The notes under the pieces: model-generated
Told to the model about the DNA's origin: nothing
The model's input: the letters and a program-made list of their open reading frames with translations, nothing else
Database searches by the model: none
Shown: positions 1 to 13,374 of the stretch, piece by piece
Layout of the letters: each line of letters begins with the position of its first letter
How positions within the stretch are numbered: position 1 is the first letter of the stretch
From: Acanthacorydalis orientalis
Taxonomy: Eukaryota > Arthropoda > Insecta > Megaloptera > Corydalidae
Assembly: GCA_034766995.1 (NCBI GenBank)
Contig: CM068314.1
Location: 34,178,208 to 34,242,207 of the forward strand
Reading direction: 5' to 3'
Length of the DNA: 64,000 bases
Translations under genes and position numbers: made by a program

Positions 1-22
1 ATATATATATATATATATATAT
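1..22. repeat. (AT)n microsatellite
   Basis: Pure AT repeat cut by the window edge. Confidence 0.9.
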
Positions 23-1078
23 TTAATTTTATAATTAAATGTTGTTTATAATTTTCATTTCCGCCTTTTAATTAGTAAATACCAGAATTTGAAATTGAGA
101 AAAATAGTAGACTTTTTTAACTTTTATTAGCGCTTAACTGAATATACGTATTATTGATTTTGATGTATTATTCGATTCGAAGTAAGTAATGCTTTACCAA
201 GCATTTTCATAATTTATTTTAAAATATATCAAATAGATTAAATCTATAAATATGTATATAATCCATACTTACTTTCAATAATTAACTAGATTTTATGTTT
301 TTTAGAGAACAGCGCAGGTATAACTTAAATATGCGTCCTTTACATTTGATTAAAATTGCTTTATATTACACCAACAAAAGTGAAATTATCTGCTGTTACA
401 TTCATTATAAAACTTTTGAAAGCGCAGCTAGCGATTATATGCATATTAACCGGAATGATATTAAACGTTGTCCCCATTCGTCACATCATTTTGAAAAGTA
501 ACCACCTGGGATTTAAGCTGTAGTAACATATACTTAACTCGTATGCCTACACTGTACTGTAGATTTCCATTTTACAAGAAATCGTGTTTGCATGTAAATG
601 GATCATTATAAGTAGTGAAATGTTATCCCAAGTCGACGCTGTGCACAACTTTTCCCCTATCTCATTTAATACTGGTTAGTGAGTGAGAAGCGAAAGTTCA
701 AAAATCTACTTCATCCGTCTTTATCTGCCAACATTCCATCTGATATTGACAATCTTAAAATTGTATGCACACAGACAGACTTACTTATAAGCAAACCCAA
801 ATACACATATGTATTTTTAACAAAGTTGTGGGTTATTAATTTATCATTCAATAGTGACTTCGATATCATCAAAATACGTAATTTATATTTATATAAAAAA
901 ATTTATAAATATCTTTATTCAAAATATGTACATACCTAGATATTTCCAAATATAAATGTCTCTATCACTTGCGTAAAAGAATAAAGATATGGAGAAGATG
1001 ATTATTCGAAGATTAATGTATACATTAAACGTTTATTTTTGAAATCGAATAATTAGAAAAAGGACAATATCTTAATTG

Positions 1079-1081
<3 letters not shown>

Positions 1082-1138
<57 letters not shown>

Positions 1139-1150
1139 TATACACATATA
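1082..1150. repeat. (AT)n/(AC) microsatellite
   Basis: About 24 AT units followed by interrupted cacatata. Confidence 0.9.
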
Positions 1151-1811
1151 CATTAATGCATGTATAAGATATAACTAAAAATGCATGAAACGCAAAAAAT
1201 TAGTTAAATTCTGACTATTTAATATTAAAAAAATATTTAAACAACTTTCGCTCGAAAAATTGTTCTTGCAGTATACTGATTTATAATTAATTTAAGAATA
1301 TATAAGATTACAAATATCATATGAAAACATGTACGATATATTTTATCTACCGTATCTATTATTACATATGTAAAAAAAAGTAATAAGTATAATGTAATGA
1401 CAATTAATACATCTAATATTTACTTATGAATTAAAAAAAATCATTTACCTTTAATAATATAAGTCAATAGCAATCGCAAAAAAATGTACATAAATTATAA
1501 ATTTCATTTTAAAATATGATATAATTAATACATCGATTCGAACATATTCTATAATGTCTCTGGGGCTCAATCTTTGGTTCGAATTGTCATCATCAACAAT
1601 TCTGACGCAATGTTCAATTACAGTGTACATGTGAGAGTTGAACCCCTTCATCGTATACTAATTATTGTCAGTATAAGGGTCACAAAGGGAGGCACACATT
1701 ACAAACCAATGCTAGGGTCACTTCATTGGTTAACCAAATAAATAGAGACCAATTTATCGTCTGAAGTCGATACATATTATACAATGTATACATACAAACA
1801 AACGTATATCA

Positions 1812-1813
<2 letters not shown>

Positions 1814-1861
<48 letters not shown>
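1814..1861. repeat. (AT)n microsatellite
   Basis: About 24 uninterrupted units. Confidence 0.9.
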
Positions 1862-1864
<3 letters not shown>

Positions 1865-2485
1865 TGCTTATATTTTCAATAGGTTTTTAGAAAATTAGAA
1901 TACAAATTTAATTCTAATTCTCACAAATAATAATTTTATTAAAAAAATTCCCTTCTTTGTTCAGAAGCTCCTTCTATAAATAATAGTATTGTAAATAAAT
2001 ATAAGCTATGAAAATAAAAAAAAATGTATTTAATATCTTTTTACATTTTCTTATTTTTTCAAATTAAATTGAAAACATTTATTTATTCAAAATCACTAAA
2101 TAAATATAAAAAGCATATGTTTATATCTCAAACAACGATATTATTTGAATATGAAGGTTAAAATTCATAAATGTTTTTTTTTATTATTTATATTCAGATC
2201 TGACAAAATTCTATAACTAAGTATTTAAATTCCTAAATTTCTCAAACTATTTATGTAAGCTGTTTCATGTTATTGAACAATAAAGATTAAAGTCGATGAG
2301 AAAATGGTGCTAGTATTTTCCTAATCAGCTTAGCAATAAACAAAAAAAAATCAGTATTAAATTAACAAATATGTTAAAAAAATATTTTACATTTCTGTGT
2401 CATCTATTAACCATCAAATATAACAGAAATGTAATATATTGATATTTCAAACACTAGGGAATTTTACAAAACGAAGTCTCTAATA

Positions 2486-2731
2486 CCTGGTTTACATTAT
2501 GCTAGTAAGCGGTAGAGTACAGTGGTAGAGTGTGTACTATCCCGTTACTAGCATAGTGTAAACACTGGGATAATGAAAGTAGAGTACTAAAGATAGTAGC
2601 GAGTAAAGTATAGTGGATAGGACATACGGAGTAGTACACTCTACTATCCTCTTCTCCCACCACAGTAAAGGTCTAGAAAAGAAGTACGTTAGTATACTCT
2701 ACTACCTACTATCCTAATGTGAACCATCCCT
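2486..2731. mobile_element. Foldback MITE-like element
   Basis: The left end (ggtttacattatgctagta) and the reverse complement of the right end (ggttcacattaggatagta) match at most positions, giving imperfect terminal inverted repeats. The first ~85 bp are themselves a palindrome: tttacattatgctagtaa at 2491-2508 returns inverted as ttactagcatagtgtaaa near 2545-2562. The interior is made of agagta/tactct-type words that also pair. There is no ORF. I could not fix a target-site duplication. Confidence 0.6.
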
Positions 2732-3229
2732 TACCTCAGAAGTATAGATTTTTTAATTCTCTTAATACAAATTAACAGTAGTAGCATATTCATTAGGAAA
2801 CAATGAGTATTTTAAATAAATTACAACAAAAATGTTTTTAATAAATGCATTTATGATATTTTAAAAAGGTTATATTTTTAAAAAGTCTACTTCTTTTTAC
2901 AATTAATCAATAAAAAATAAAAGTATACCAATAAACTATAAAAATAACTTTGTTTTTTGAATTGTAATCATCGAAGACAAATATATTTTCAACAAATACT
3001 AATATTTTAATGCAACATACATAGAAGTATCCAAATATAACCTAGTAAAATACTGTTAAAATATGTAAATCGCTTTTTAAGGGACATTCATTTTTAATGC
3101 GATACAATTCTTTGACCACCGTTGTATCACATCTTAAAATAAAAATATTATTATTGAATATTTTACTGATCGAATAAATAAAATTCTCGTTTGTTTTCAT
3201 CAAATTAATTACGTTTACATTTATTTCAG

Positions 3230-3427
3230 GCAAAACATACACCATGCTGGGACGTGCAGATAACGCTAACACATTGGGTGTAATACCTTGCGCGATTGCA
3301 TGGCTTTTTCGTGGTATCGATGAACAAAAGCAACGAACGGGTGCACGATTTTCGGTGCGTGTATCGGCTGTGGAAGTGTGTGGTCCATCTAATACCCTAC
3401 GTGATCTGCTAGCTGGGCACGCTAATG
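3230..3427 (+). CDS. KIF26: KIF26 exon with P-loop
   Basis: Acceptor TTATTTCAG ends at 3229 and donor GTACGT starts at 3428. The exon begins with two bases completing the Gly of GKTYTM, so an upstream exon ending in one G is required. An ATG at 3244 lies inside this motif (the M of YTMLG) and is not a start. The 134-residue frame on the opposite strand (3042-3446) is a shadow. Confidence 0.9.
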
Positions 3428-3572
3428 GTACGTGTATCGTGATCAATTGTGTAAGATAATTAAATCGTCATTAATTTGTTATCGATTCACTATATAAATA
3501 AGAATGATGTTTAATAACAAATATTGTATTCTCTAGTCAATATTTTGATATTTTCTTACATATTAAAATGTA

Positions 3573-3635
<63 letters not shown>

Positions 3636-4442
3636 AATTATTGCGAATATAATTCTAATTTTTTTAATTACACCATTATAAAATCTATCGTTTTACAAAA
3701 TTTTCTCACTTTTAATGAATCTTAAATATGGAGATTTAATCTTTCATACATTCATTTTTATCAATTACATCTCCATTTTGGCATAAAAGAAATTGAAAAA
3801 TGAATGTTATATTTCATTTTCAATACTGTAAGGAAATCATAAAGTCTGTCTTTAATATAATTCTTCAGTCATACTATTTATCTATTTAATTATAATACTA
3901 ATTAGACTTTTAACTATCACTGTTAAGAACCTTTTAAATATACCGTAACAAAAAGTGAGTATTATTCTAAGAATTGTCTGTAAATAATCATAAAAGCTTA
4001 ATAAAGTCTTTGTTCTTAATATTAAAGAAAATATTAATCTCAGGCGCGCAATTCTGAGATTCTCAGCTGCGTCATACATTGCTGATTATATTTTTGTGAT
4101 CCATAAGTTGCTATTAAAAACTGATTACTTATCTCAATCAAATGAAATTTTAAATATTTTTTATGGCACCAGATTTATTCCTTATGATGTTGTATAGAAT
4201 GTTTTTGATACTTGTTTTAGTATTTTTTCATATATTCTTAAATCATTTTTTTCTTGAACTATATTTTAATTTATATGTTTAAATTTATTTTATAAAACTA
4301 TTTAAATTTAATAAAGCAGAAAGTTTTGTATATTTTTGTATTTTGTATATTGTTTTGATTTTTATACTTTAAAAAAAGTAGTAATATTGACATTATTAAA
4401 ATAGGAGGAAAATTTAATAATAGTAAAAAAAATGTTTAATAC

Positions 4443-4489
<47 letters not shown>

Positions 4490-7400
4490 GTTTTAAAAAC
4501 AGAATTTTGTTTTAGATTCAGAACAATCGCCTGGTGTATATTTAAGAGATGATCCTGTCTTTGGTGCTCAATTACAAAATCACAGTGAGTTACGTGTTCC
4601 AACAGCTGAACGTGCTGCATTTTACTTAGATGCTGCTATTGAATGTCGTAGTAGTAATAGTTTCCCTCGAGAATCTATTCGTGATTCTCATCTATTATAC
4701 ACATTACATGTATATCAATATAGCGTAGCAGGGAAAGGAGGAGGTAAGTGTTTCTACTTTAGTTATATATAAATATATATATATATAGAAAGAGAGAGAG
4801 AGAGAGTAAACTGTAATAATAAAAATTGTTATAGTTGCTGGTGGAAGAAGTCGTTTACATTTAATCGATCTTGGAAACTCAGATCGAGGAAAATCTAGTG
4901 GTGGCATTCCGTTGTCAGGTCTTGGTAATATTCTTTTAGCAGTGTTCAATGGACAGAAACATTTACCTTATAAAGAGCATAAATTGACACATGTTCTAAA
5001 AGAATGCCTCAGCTCTTTAACTTGTCACGCAGCAATGATAGCTCATGTATCTCCATGTGCACAAAATTACACCGACACATTAACAACAGTTCAATTGGCG
5101 TCCAGAATACATCGAATGCGAAGAAGAAAAATTAAATTCATACCTGCTAGTGGAGCTACTGGTTCAGGTGGAAGTTCGGGTGAAGAAGCTACACGTACTA
5201 CAGGTACAAGTAGTGAACCAGATCCTTCAAGCAGTGATTTATCTGCAGATACAGTAATATATGTAGGACCAACAGACGACGCTACTGACGGAGAACATCC
5301 TCCAGTATACATACCTAGTTTAAATTCAGGAGACAATCGCTGTGCAATGGGAAAAGCACTTCGCGGTTCCGGTGTAGAAAATAAACCTTTCAAAGCTCAA
5401 AATAAAACTGAAGAAAAAAGTCCACAAAAATCTAACACGTTAACAAAGCAATCTACACAATCTACCATAAACAAACAGTCACCTATACATATTAACAGCG
5501 CAAAATCATCACCAATAAGGGCAAAACCGAATTTAAAACCCAGCCTACCTCATGAACTTCAAACAGGAAATAAAGTTACATATTTTAGCTCTAACGCTAT
5601 TTCATCCAGTGATGAACAATGGATCGATGGGCCCAGAATATCAAAACATAAAGTTGCTGAAGCGAGATTCTTTATGAAAGAAGCTGGGCACATTAAAAAA
5701 CGTGAAACGTGGATTGATGGGCCTCTTCAAGCAAATTCTTTACAGTTAGCTAGTCATAGCGCGGCCAATAATGGTTATGGATACATGGATAGCCATAAAA
5801 AACGAATGATTAGAAAGTGGGTAGAAAACCAAACGTCTCAAGTTCAAAAAACTAAACACATTAGTAAACAAGATCATAAAAATACTGTCAGTTCCAAAGA
5901 TGTTAATGGGCTTAGAATATCAGAAGAGGATGATTCTCAAATAAAAGAAGTAAATCCATTAGTTGAAGATAGCTGGAAAAAACAAGAAATCGAGAAAGCA
6001 GTCATTCAAACAGGGTTAAAAATGTCCATTGATAGATGTAGTAGTGATATTATTCCAGAATGTACTTTTGCTGAAAAATTAGAGTCACCTTTAAATAATC
6101 AAACTTCTGATATGTTACCATCAAAAGAAAAATATGATGCAGAAGGAGATGATGACGAAGAAATAATTTTTGAAATTCCACCTGCTCTTCCATTAATTCA
6201 ACCACTCAGTAGTAGAGAAGTTTCCATGGAGAGTTTAGATGTTCGATTAAAAGAAAGACTGCAGTCAAATGCGGATATGGATGATAACAACTCTCATTAT
6301 ACGAATTTAATCGATGACGAAGACGATGAAGTCTTAGAAATTATTGAAGTAGAAGAACCGTTAGAACCAGTACCGATGCAAGACAGTTGTTTACAAGTAA
6401 CTGAAGAAGATATTGCTTTGTGTATGGGCTCTTTAGAGAATCCATTACCTGAAGACGAACAAGGAAATCCCGAAGAACATCCTCTTCGAATACTTAGTCA
6501 AGAGAATTTAACTGTTGTATCAACATTCACTGATTCAATGTCAGTTTTTACTGATTTAGAGCGAACTCTACCGGGAAATCGATATGGCCTTTCTACATAC
6601 GCCTTGCCGAATACTCGTACTCATAGTATATACAGTGATGATTATGAAGATCCCGACTGTCCTGCTCCTGATTTGCTGAGGAACATCAATCCAGATGATA
6701 CATCGCGAAGAAAATTTGAACAATTAGCACGTCTACATAAACTTTACACTAATCATCTCGCAAAAGCGAATGTAACAAATTCACTCACATATAAAGAAAA
6801 TAAACAACAACAGAAATGTTTATCGAGATGTGAATCGTTATCCTTATCAGAAATGTTATATGGAAACGCACATGAAACAGGAAGTATATACAGTGAGCCT
6901 CCGTATCGACCAGATCAAGAAAAATTTTGCGAAAATTGTAAAATAAGCATGTCAAGGCCAGCTACGGCTCAGAATTGGTATGCGGATCCACAGTTGTCGG
7001 CTAGCGCCACACATCTAGCTTCAACGGATAACCTTACTAACGTAGGCGGACGTTTTCAAAGATTTTGCCATAAAAATATTAGAGATAGTTTTAATATAGC
7101 GTCATTAAGGCATCCCGACGGTGCGTCGAATCCAAACTTAAAAGAAGAGATAGAAAGAATTCCAGGAAACGGCGCATCCAATAACGATAATCGTAACGAT
7201 ATTCTCACAAGAGCGAATGAAAGAATCATTCCCGGCGAAACTCCAGAAAATACTGCTATTCTACATCCCCTGCCTCTACCATTAAACATTCCACCGGATG
7301 AACAAATCAATAAGCGATTATTAAATATTGGTCCTGACTTACCAAATTTAAAACTTACTACTCAAGAAGGATATGACAGCGGTCACGACTCTACTCCGCG

Positions 7401-7629
7401 AACATCTAAACATAGTCCGGCAGCAGTATCACGGCGAGCTGAAAGTGGATATGCTAGTGTAGCACGTGGAGATAGTGAAAGCTCTAGTATCGATTCTGAT
7501 GTCAGCCGTCGATCACTTCAAACCCGAAGTGGCAAATACAAACATAAACACGACAGATCGTTCTGTTCGTGGTTACTAAATCCTTTTACTTGCAAACATA
7601 TTGAAGAGCCTCCCGAAACACATTTCTAA
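3230..7629 (+). CDS. KIF26: KIF26-family atypical kinesin, 3' part (last three exons)
   Basis: Three exons join in frame: 3230-3427, 4516-4743 and 4835-7629 (stop TAA). Introns are GT-AG, phase 1, with donors GTACGT and GTAAGT. The first exon opens inside the P-loop (GKTYTMLG) and continues with [13 protein letters not shown] and NTLRDLL, a combination I recognise from KIF26A/KIF26B and Drosophila CG14535. Exon 2 has [10 protein letters not shown] and [11 protein letters not shown]. Exon 3 has [40 protein letters not shown] and [18 protein letters not shown], which end the motor domain. A long, Ser/Asp/Glu-rich, low-complexity tail of about 800 residues follows, with two WIDGP motifs, two acidic tracts ([16 protein letters not shown]) and a Cys-containing end ([13 protein letters not shown]). 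Switch II reads DLGNSD instead of the usual DLAGSE, and the switch I NxxSSRSH motif is missing; KIF26 proteins are known as kinesins with little or no ATPase that bind microtubules and act in signalling. The N-terminus and first half of the motor are not in the visible sequence. Family call is firm; exact splice ends are inferred by eye. Confidence 0.93.
3579..3632. repeat. (AT)n microsatellite in KIF26 intron
   Basis: About 27 units between the P-loop exon and the next exon. Confidence 0.9.
4444..4486. repeat. (AT)n microsatellite near KIF26 acceptor
   Basis: About 21 units ending some 30 bases before the acceptor at 4515; length changes here could affect the branch region. Confidence 0.85.
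4516..4743 (+). CDS. KIF26: KIF26 middle motor exon
   Basis: Acceptor GTTTTAG, donor GTAAGT. The translation begins [14 protein letters not shown] and ends YSVAGKGG. It covers the switch I region, where the usual N..SSRSH is replaced by a longer segment with [11 protein letters not shown] before [14 protein letters not shown]. Confidence 0.9.
4770..4807. repeat. (AT)n-(GA)n microsatellite
   Basis: A compound repeat filling most of the 91-base last KIF26 intron. Confidence 0.85.
4835..7629 (+). CDS. KIF26: KIF26 terminal exon: motor end and long tail
   Basis: The acceptor TTATAG ends at 4834 and the exon reads 930 codons to TAA. The first ~100 codons finish the motor domain; the rest is a disordered tail encoded by one uninterrupted exon. 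The tail of the frame contains [13 protein letters not shown] close to the stop, so the C-terminus looks complete. Confidence 0.92.
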
Positions 7630-9490
7630 TAAATAGTTTTGCTGGTATGTACAATGGTTAAAAATACTTCTTCATCACTAGTTCACTCAATGTTAATATC
7701 AATATTAAAATAACATCTAAATTGTATATTTTGGGTTATATTTTCAAATCGTTTATATTCTACTCACTTTTGTTCTTTTAATTCAACTTATATATTTTCT
7801 AATCGTTTTAAAAACGCCCATTGAACTTCAAGTAAGCTCTTTCTATTATAATTACTCCCTATAAAAATTATAATAAAAAATTGTAATTTTCATAAGCAAA
7901 CGACATACACTTTTTTTCTTGTTTACTACCCAAATTCAATAAAAAATATCTTTTAATAACAACTAGTAAAAAAAATGTCGTGTTTGTGCAATTAAACTGC
8001 AAAATTGATTTAAATTTATTACAATTTATTATATTGACAATTGACATTAAAAGTAAACTCTTCGGTACCAATAACATAAAATTCTTTTAGTCACCTGAAA
8101 AGGGCAATATTTAACAACTTTACTACCGATATCATCTTATCAAACATAAAAAATAATTGGTGTTTCTCACATTTTTAAAACATGACATATCATTTTTTAT
8201 CAATTTTTATTCTAAAATGTTACATTTTTTATTTGTAATTTTTTTTAAAAGTTTCATAACTGATTGAAATTAATTCGAAATAAAATTAATAAAATCTTCT
8301 AATTTCAAAAGTGAAATAAATACTTGTTTTTAATGGAAAAGGCTGGAGATAAAAATATTCAAAAATTCACTAAAGAATATATAACACAGAAAATTTATTA
8401 GTTAAATATTTTTTTGTATATTTATTTCTGATACATCTTTTTTCGTAAGGCGTCGTTTAAATTCGTGTTCTATTGATTCTAATGAAAGTCTACAAACCCA
8501 AAATAGTTAATCAATGTAAACCATATACACGCCCTTTGCTTCCTTGATCTAATACTGGAACATGCCCAGCAAATGTAGTAATGTGTATACTTTATTTAAA
8601 ACTATTTGCAATATTCATAAAAACGCTATGATCACAAAAAGTGGTCAACTATTGATTATTAGACAGTTAATATTTTATAGCTTTTATCTCTTGTGATTGA
8701 TAAAAAATCTTCATGAACTTTGAAATATATTTATCATTTTTGTACTTTTTACTATGACTGATAACTAAAATATTGATTTTCTGTATTTTGTAAATGGTAT
8801 GTTATTTATCAAGTAAATTGTTATACAATTTCATATTTATACCAATTTCTATAAAATAGAATATGTGCAATTTTGTAAGTACTATATTATTTGTAATATA
8901 TTTTGTAAGCAAATTAATTATTGAAATGTTAGAATACTCCTTCTGGACTCAGAATTATCAACTATTATGTATATACATACATATGCTATAAAAGAAATAT
9001 GTAAATATATACATTCAAAGTCTTCAATAAACATTTTTTAAATGAAAGTATGTTATGTAGTTATTTTTTGTAGTGTCATATCCTGATTGATATTAAAAAT
9101 GGAAATGATTCTCTTCTAACGTAAATACTACACATTGAAAAATACAAAAATTTTATTTTTGATACAATAAGTGACAGAATAAATAATTTAATATTATTTA
9201 TTTCAGTTTCTAAAATTAAAATATTTTTTCAATATTAATCCCATTTGATTTTTTGATTTTTTTACAATGCAATTTCAAAAATACCATTCTTGCCAAATTA
9301 TATGAAATTACTACATAAACGAAAATTAACTTTGTGGATTTATTATTGTCGAACCAAAGTATTATTTTCAGTGCAAAACAGACATAGTGAATGTCGTGTT
9401 GATAAAATACTATTTAAAAAAACTAATATCTCATAGACAGAGAAAAATATAATTGTATAGATACATTCTTTTGCATACGAACCTCTAAAA

Positions 9491-9714
9491 CAGTGGTTCC
9501 CAATCTGTGGTCAGCGAACCCCAACGGTCCGTGGGTAACATCTGAGGGGTCCGTAAGAAATTAATTTTTGCAAACAAATGTTTTAGATTATGAAAACCCT
9601 TATGGAAATACAACGAGATGTACAAACAGGGAAATACATTCTCTCCAAAGGGTACCGCGGCATTTTTCAGATTAATATAGGGATCCTCTGCATTCAAAAG
9701 ATTAGAAATCGCTG
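9491..9714. mobile_element. Non-autonomous hAT-type element (224 bp)
   Basis: The left end CAGTGGTTCCCAATCT and the reverse complement of the right end CAGCGATTTCTAATCT share CAG.G.TT..AATCT, a typical hAT terminal repeat form. It is flanked by 8-bp direct repeats, CTCTAAAA at 9483-9490 and CTCTAAAG at 9715-9722 (7 of 8 identical), the target duplication length of hAT elements. The interior has higher GC than its surroundings and no transposase frame; the antisense frame 9485-9697 is not coding. Confidence 0.8.
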
Positions 9715-10077
9715 CTCTAAAGATATTCTATACATTAAATAGATATATGTTAAAAAAACAATACTACAATGAGAACAGAATACATTAAATACACTTATTG
9801 CATAATTACTTTCCATCATTAAAAAAAGCGTGTACGTATTGCTGAGTGACACCAAATAATTCGCTATTAGCATTAATATTGGAGTTTCTAATACAACGTT
9901 ATTGAAATTCTGTTCTTTAGTCATTTAATTTTACAGTAATAATCCATGTATGAAAGAAATAAAAAAGATATTTGTGTAAAGAATAATTAATTTTTGGAAA
10001 TTATTATTTTATTTTAAAATATTCGATTGCAGATTACCATTTAAATTTTATTTTACAAAACTGCTACTTATAAAATT

Positions 10078-10129
<52 letters not shown>
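10078..10129. repeat. (AT)n microsatellite
   Basis: About 25 units, upstream of Ndg. Confidence 0.9.
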
Positions 10130-10133
<4 letters not shown>

Positions 10134-10450
10134 TATATATTATTATTATTTGGACTTTTTGAAGAAATTATTTTAATAATTTAATTTAAAAAAATATAAA
10201 ATCGAATTTCATAAATATGCATACATTTAAATTATCTTCATATGTATTTATTAACAACATAATGTCGATTTATTCATCTACCGCATACTTTGAAATAAGT
10301 TTTCTTTAAGTTTAACATTCTATATCATTCATGGAATGGTAACCGTCCGAGTGAAGAATTGTTTGTAGTATTATTAATTGACAAAAATGATAACATGAAT
10401 ATATCACTAACAGGAGACTATTTTTAAAACAGTGAATCTATTGATTCAGA

Positions 10451-10657
10451 ATGGATCGGACAAAAAAGTGGACGCTAAACTATATTTTAGCGTTAATAAT
10501 TGCAGCATCTAGTGTTTTATCGATACCAAAAAATTTACTCTACCCACATGGACATGGAATTGATACTTTTTTACCACAAAATTATGATGTTTCTTCACCG
10601 GAGATACAATTAAAAGTACCTATTATATTTTATAATGAAGAATATGGAAGCATATTT
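10451..10657 (+). CDS. Ndg: Ndg exon 1, signal peptide
   Basis: It encodes [20 protein letters not shown], a basic N-terminus followed by a hydrophobic core, then a likely cleavage region near VLSIPK. The exon ends GSIF with donor GTAAGT in phase 0; reading on past the donor gives only a false extension to 10678. Confidence 0.9.
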
Positions 10658-10731
10658 GTAAGTATTTTTTTCGTTTAATAACAAATTGTATCTATGTAGA
10701 AATAAATATCATCATATTTATATATATTATA

Positions 10732-10777
<46 letters not shown>

Positions 10778-10957
10778 TAAAATAAAGTCACTTATTTAAT
10801 ATTTTATAATTAATTCAATTTCTTATGTTATTAATAGAGCACAGACTGGCTAATATACAAACAACTAAATTAATAATACTTTCTCTAGTCTACTTTTATA
10901 ACTGTACCCTATATTCCGTTTTTTCTGATGTTAGAGTATATTTAATGTTTCATCTAA

Positions 10958-11016
<59 letters not shown>

Positions 11017-11637
11017 ATATAGTTAGTTATGAAACGGACTATTAACTACTTGTAATTTTTATTTAATAAATAACAAGAAAAAATTAATTTATTTTTTCTT
11101 TATGTTAATAAAAATTGTAACTATATATCATTCATGTAACAAGATCTATAGTAAAATCTAGAACTATCATATATTTTAGAAATAAGAAGCCAATATTCAT
11201 AGAAGAATCTCGTAAATAAATTTCCTAAAAGAATCCGAAATAAAATTTGGTATTCTTTTAAATTTATTTGCTCATATTTAATCATCTCTTTATTATAAAA
11301 TAGTTAGTACATTTTCTTGTTTAAACAAATTATTTATATGTTTACATTATCAGAAAAAAATATTTTTATTTATTTTCTATTAAATATAATTTAATTTAAT
11401 GAAAATTGATCAAAAACATTCATATTGTTTTCAAAAATTCGTAATTTTCACGCCCGAATTAGAATATTTAAAACAAAAAGTGTGAACGAAATGAAATGTT
11501 TATTAAATACCAATCGTTATTATTGAAAATGAAAGTAATATCGTTAAATACATAATTAAAAATTGAACACTATTATCAGTAATAACTATTGAACCATGAT
11601 AATTATTTAATATTTTTATAGAATATATTTTTTCTCA

Positions 11638-11720
<83 letters not shown>

Positions 11721-12903
11721 ATGCGTAAATTATAAGTTATTAATAAATATTATGATTTCCTATCTGAGTTTATGAACTTTGTTATTTTTAATAAGAAAAG
11801 AATTGTCTAAAGTCGCATGAACTTCTATCTTGATGCTTAAAAAAATATAACATTGTATATATGTATATATATACATTTAAGTATCAAGAAAACTAAAGAA
11901 CTTGATAAAGCTCATAATAAATTTTAAATTTCTTATAAATGTTATTTTACTAAATACTAATCTGAATAGTCCAAAAAGTATTATATTTCATATATTTAAA
12001 TATAGGAAAAATAAAAATATTAAACTTTATTATTATTTTATGTATATATATATATATATACATACATACATATATCAGCGTGTAATTGTCCTATAAATTT
12101 AATTTTTGTAGATATATTAAGTTTAAATTTAATTAATTTATAATATTTTTTCTGTCAATATAATTTATATACTTATTTTTTCATATTTAGACTCAAACAT
12201 AACCATGAAGAATGCTAATGAATATTTTTTCTTCTTTAAAACTAAACATCATGCCTTTAATATGTGTTCGTATATGAGGCTATCATAACATGCCAAGGGT
12301 CAAAATTGTTTCAGATATCATAACAACATAGAGTTTATTTAATACTGATGACTATACAACCATTTACAAACCTAATTTAAAATAAATCTCGGGGTAAATG
12401 ATCTGTACAAATAACTAAGAATCTTATTATCTCATTCATTCATTTCAGTACATCTTTTTCCCGCCAACGCCGAACTATTGCTTTATCATAAATATTATTA
12501 TAACATTTTTATTCATTTTTAATATTTTTATTAAATGAACGATTTTACTTCTAATTAAAATGTTATATTTTTTTCTTAAAATGTATCAATAAGTTTATGT
12601 TTTTTCTTTTCTTTTTAATATCTGTCTGTTCTCAATAATCAATACATTAGTAATATTTGCACACATATTACATCAAGTTAAGGGTTATTAAATTTCTATG
12701 TTAGTTCTTTACTATACATTCAATATACTAATAAAAAAGTAAATAATTTTATTTTAAATGAATATTATATTAATAACATTATTCTTATCTAAATCAAAAT
12801 ATCTTCTACGATTAAAAAATTTGCTTCAAAATAAAAGATGTCTTAATAATCATATATAATTTAATATTTTGCAAAAACGATGTATTAATTTATATATACA
12901 TAT

Positions 12904-12985
<82 letters not shown>

Positions 12986-13323
12986 TTCAAACAATTAATC
13001 ATTTTTTATTTACAAATAGACATTACACTTAATTTCATCGTTTTCCGTTTTAAATTTACATTAATTTATTCTTTTAAGTCATTGTTTAAAAATGGATAAT
13101 AAATATCATTAATATACCATTCTGTATGTGATTATTTCTTTGTGGTTGTTAATTATGATGAAATATATACATATATAAATATATATATATATATGTATGA
13201 ATGTATGTATATATGTATGAATGTATGTATATATGAATGAATGTATGTATATATGTATGAATGTATGTATATATGTATGACTGTATGTATATATGTATGA
13301 ATGTATGTATATATGTATGTATG

Positions 13324-13374
<51 letters not shown>

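Larger units (their letters stand above)
1..3229. other. Upstream stretch without recognised gene
   Basis: AT-rich sequence containing (AT)n arrays and one foldback MITE. Short frames at 295-501, 679-939 and 1451-1651 show no motif and no coding bias that I can recognise. It is probably intron or upstream sequence of the KIF26 gene, because the first KIF26 exon seen starts mid-codon. Confidence 0.5.
7630..10450. other. KIF26-Ndg spacer and KIF26 3' UTR
   Basis: AT-rich non-coding sequence following the KIF26 stop. Possible poly(A) signals AATAAA occur, for example at 9026-9031. It holds the hAT-type element at 9491-9714 and an (AT)n array at 10078-10129. The short frames here have no support. 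Confidence 0.55.

Noticed and set aside
3042..3446. 134-residue minus-strand frame
   Set aside because: Antisense of the KIF26 P-loop exon plus intron; no independent support.
7056..7310. Minus-strand frame inside the KIF26 tail exon
   Set aside because: Shadow of a clearly coding + strand exon.
12041..12096. Small frame over an AT/ACAT repeat
   Set aside because: Microsatellite translation only.
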